64,000 nt of DNA from Alentia gelatinosa (lineage: Eukaryota > Annelida > Polychaeta > Phyllodocida > Polynoidae), in assembly GCA_950022655.1 (NCBI GenBank), contig OX465584.1, positions 28,927,469 through 28,991,468 on the forward strand. Reading direction: 5' to 3'. The position numbers and the translations under genes were made by a program. This document shows, one piece after another, positions 60,874 to 64,000 of this stretch. Numbering within the stretch: position 1 is the stretch's first letter; each line of letters starts with the position of its first letter. A model generated the notes under the pieces. The model did no database searches, was not told the origin of the DNA, and worked only from the letters and a program-made list of their open reading frames with translations.

Positions 60874-61288
60874 CATGATTCGCAAATCCCTCTATTAAGG
60901 CGTGTAATTTGCTTTCAAACACTATCGGATCCGGGTGAGAGGCCTAAACTGTGAGGGCATTGGCATAGAGGTGGATATTTATGAAGTAGGTAATGAAGAA
61001 TAGCTCTATGACAACTCCTTGCAGTAAACCATTTAGCTCTGCCCAATCCGAAGTCAGATCACCAAATGTTGATGCTTTGCCTCCGTTTATCATGATATGA
61101 ATCAAAATAGTTATGATATTTCCAAGATGATTAAAAAAACCTCCAGCGACATTGATTAGTTTAAAATAAGTCGCTCAGCACAGATCATTAACCAGGCTGT
61201 AATATGTATCAATTGTGCTGTAATTGTACATCATTTACTTCTTACTATCTCAGATGATAAATGAAGAGTTTTCCTGCTATATTTCCAG

Positions 61289-61348
61289 ACAAGGACAATG
61301 AGGGGGTTCCTTTGCTGCTGTCGGAATCGCGAAAATCCTCAGGCTTCG
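61289..61348 (+). CDS. Candidate third exon of the unrecognised gene
   Basis: Sixty bases between TATATTTCCAG and GTATGG encode DKDNEGVPLLLSESRKSSGF in the phase left by the exon at 60278. It is 20 codons, so it enters and leaves in the same phase. Confidence 0.35.
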
Positions 61349-61674
61349 GTATGGGAGTCATATTTAAAATCATTTTTAAAAATCAAGGAAACTATGAAAT
61401 CAAATTGAGTCTGACAAAGATGACTAAACTCTTCGTGATTAATAATCACGAATCAGTATCAACTATTAGTCTGAACTGACTTACACCTATAATAATATAA
61501 CTTTATCGTAAAACCCAAACAGTAAATAACACCAGCTGGCGATCACCAAAAAATTACAGGACTTTTCCAAGCAGCCAACACCCAGACCGGCAGCATACAA
61601 TACACTGGTGTATTTGCGTTGATTTACGTCATAGCTGGTGTTACATATGCTGCGAACGACATAGGAATATAAAT

Positions 61675-62060
61675 TGGTGACCCATGGCCTTTGGTCATGG
61701 GTGGTCATTGCCCCCCCTGGTGACACTCCTCCGCACTTCAGCGCACCTGCGCGCCCCCTATCGCTTCCCCTCTGCACCACTCATCTTCCTGCGTCCGCAG
61801 CGCACTCGCCTATCCCTCACACTTCGCTCAGCACTCGCACCGTACACACGTACCTTTTTCTACCCACCCACCCTCACCTCTCTTTTTCTACTCACTACCC
61901 TCGTAAGGCTATTGTATTATTACATTATCACATCATTATGTAGTAACTCATTATAATTGACATCAATTATACTTCTGTCAATTACCTCGTATATTCTTAT
62001 TATCAATGTTCATAGTAATACTCTTATCACTTATTCACATTAATAAGTGCACATAAAATT
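61675..62060 (+). repeat. Sister copy of the dispersed repeat at 33720-34135
   Basis: Same order of GGCCTTTGGTCA, GGTCATTGCCCCCCCTGGTG, CTACCCACCCACCCTCACCT, CTACTCAC and an ATTATTA-rich tail. Here it lies on the plus strand inside the putative intron before 62359. Confidence 0.7.
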
Positions 62061-62358
62061 CATTTCATCCAGGGATATGGGGTAATGGCAAAGAATGTGA
62101 AAATCCAAGGACTCATATTCAGTCAGTGTCACATAACTTTCATTTGCATTATACATTTTTTCAACTTAGAGATGTTGCCTCCACCAGAGAAATTCGTATT
62201 TTCTCACTGCCACGATCTCATATCCACTAAATAAACAGTTTAGCTAACCTACAATCACACTGGTATTTGCTTGTATTTTTATTTGTGAAGAGAATATATC
62301 TCACCATCCCTCCTGTACCACTTCTAACAGTGTTAACTCTAATACTTCTGCCATACAG

Positions 62359-62466
62359 GTCAAGAGAGAAATACACATTAATATAGGATACGTAGTTGAT
62401 AACCACGTGGTGGAGCAGGAAACTGAGTTTTCCAACAATCCAGAAGAGATCCCAACCAGGAATGAA
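62359..62466 (+). CDS. Candidate exon of the unrecognised gene
   Basis: The 108-bp interval between CTGCCATACAG and GTAAGT is open in only one frame, VKREIHINIGYVVDNHVVEQ followed by ETEFSNNPEEIPTRNE. Both splice sites are strong and the length is a whole number of codons. The phase does not join directly to 61289-61348, so an intermediate exon must exist or the two belong to different transcripts. Confidence 0.45.
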
Positions 62467-63101
62467 GTAAGTATAGCACAGCCTTCTAATATACTTTTAA
62501 ACACGATGATAATAAAGATGATATTCCCACATGTTTTGATAATGTAACATTAATTAGAACTAAGACTTGTGACTTAGTGGGAGGCAAGTCCCTGGGCACC
62601 TATTCTCTAGATACCAAACCTATCCATAGTGCAGACAGAGAAATAGCAGTGGAGTCACAAACCGACATAATCCCTCTCATCTAATTAATCTTATTAATAT
62701 ACCAGATGGATAAAAGAAACTCGCAAATTGCCATATTGAACTGGTGAAATACCAAAGTTAGTTTGCTGTGAGCCATTGTCAATTTAAGGTGCCATCCAAA
62801 ATAGATTATATTTTTATAAAATGAGGGACACCAAGTTTTGGAGCCATGATATGCGATGTACATGGCATTAGGGCTAACGGGAGGTTGGTGGTAATGTAGA
62901 CAGAAGAGGAGGAATTAGTAACTAAGGATGCCATCAGTTGCCACGTGACCGCACTAATCATGTGTACCCTTCAGTCACATGGTCAAACTGGCCTACATCT
63001 GGCCATTTGCTCCTGGACTGCCAGCCAATTCAGATATGTCTCCATGCGGCTCTCCGCCTTCACTCACTCTCACCCCAGCATTTCCTAAAAACATCCCGGG
63101 A

Positions 63102-63736
63102 ACCAGGGGGGTGTTTTATTTTCTGCCCGAGGAGTCCTGGGGTGCCCGGGGAGAGGTCCCAGGACAGTTTGCGTTCGATATTTCAAAGTCTCCCGGGGAA
63201 GGAGAGTCTTGGGCCAGATTCTAGGAGGTCTCCTGAAATATCGTTTTATTTTCAATCCTGGGGCCAGGAGAGCTCCTGAAAAGTGTCCTGCAGCTCTCCT
63301 GGCTGGGGACACGTCTAGGGGTGTCGTGGGTGATTCAAAATAACAAATAAAAGCTATTTAATTCATTTGAACTATCGGAAATATATTTATTATGATTTTA
63401 ATTAAAACTGGAGGTCTCAGATGGAGAATTACTTTGCTATTTACTTAGATTAACATACATTCATAAATGATGAAATTAGTTCCCAAAGATACCACTATGT
63501 GCCACCACCTGCAGTATACACAGCCTCTCTTTCAAGTCTCCTCAAAAGTCTCCTACAGGTTTATTTTCTCCTGGGGCTCTCTCAAAGGAGACTTCGGCCG
63601 AGGATTTCTCTCCCTCCCGAGGACAGGGTAAATCGAACGAGATTGAGGAGATCTCCTGAAAATTATCCTCAATGGAGCTATCCCTCGTGGGCGAGGAGAG
63701 TCCCCAGGAGAGTTGAAAATAAAACGACCCCCAGGT
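63102..63736. mobile_element. Foldback element rich in CTCCTG/CAGGAG
   Basis: The left end ACCAGGGGGGTGTTTTATTT and the right end (reverse complement ACCTGGGGGTCGTTTTATTT) are inverted. The two GC-rich flanks inside carry many copies of TCTCCTG and CAGGAGA in both orientations, separated by an AT-rich centre at 63335-63520. No transposase frame. Confidence 0.75.
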
Positions 63737-63820
63737 GAAACAATGAGAGCATTCAGATGAAAATTTCAGCCCTTAGCCTATAAGACACCGCCCCGACGGC
63801 TGTGCCCGATTCTACCTTTC

Positions 63821-63840
63821 CCCGACGGATCCGTCGGGTC
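63821..63840. repeat. Palindrome CCCGACGGATCCGTCGGG
   Basis: An 18-bp perfect palindrome plus flank, matching the one at 35884 and followed by similar CGGGTCGG and GCACTTCA words. Confidence 0.7.
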
Positions 63841-64000
63841 TATGACAATCTGCATCAATCGGGTCGGTGTACGCACTTCACAGACCTACAACTCTCCTTC
63901 CCCACGATAATTTGAATTATTAAACCCAAACTCTCCTGCGACCCGACCTCACACAGCAACTCAACGGCCTTGCAACACACTAAACCCATCGCAGCTGGTG

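Overview
This looks like a nuclear genome fragment from an animal, most likely an invertebrate. The genes are split by GT-AG introns and embedded in AT-rich DNA full of transposon debris. The mobile families present (a Ty3/gypsy-type gag, P-element/THAP9-type transposase, several LINE types, a tyrosine-recombinase fragment, many foldback elements) are typical of marine deuterostome or lophotrochozoan genomes. I cannot name the species from sequence alone.

Two host genes are well supported. A complete alkaline phosphatase gene lies on the minus strand from 52906 down to 37926. Its nine coding exons join in phase into 576 residues with a signal sequence, the family's catalytic and metal-binding residues and a hydrophobic tail suited to a GPI anchor. 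An uninterrupted 514-residue NXPE/PC-esterase-type Golgi protein lies on the plus strand at 21573-23117. A third, unrecognised plus-strand gene is suggested near the right end by small exons at 60117-60128, 60278-60323, 61289-61348 and 62359-62466.

The rest, left to right: a foldback MITE (667-901); an LTR element with a 433-bp LTR, a tRNA-Leu primer site, a long leader studded with CACGTG and an intact gag but no visible pol or 3' LTR (1782-6594); decayed tandem repeats (7640-8065); MITEs; a broken P-element-type transposase (11229-13150, minus); a foldback with inverted arrays (14306-14752); an internally deleted LINE (18054-18865); a 16-bp tandem array (20487-20614); a pseudogene of an invertebrate PIN-like family (27246-28190); a tyrosine recombinase fragment (29714-29917); a decayed gypsy pol (31220-32345); several LINE pieces; microsatellites; and two more foldbacks (56375-57180 and 63102-63736).

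The most unusual signal is a set of long palindromes (17131, 20104, 35540, 38918, 44887, 45328, 45719, 47143, with shorter ones at 8168, 33902 and 61893). Their stems differ in sequence, yet on one strand most are interrupted at matched positions by GA facing GA (sheared tandem G.A geometry), and most end in a three-base G-N-A loop. Five or six of them are followed by a module ending near AAGCCTATGG and GGGGTAGGATAA. Within that module a second, small hairpin repeats the stem word of the large hairpin of the same copy. This suggests a structured DNA element family defined by fold rather than by sequence. Four of the large copies sit in one intron of the phosphatase gene.
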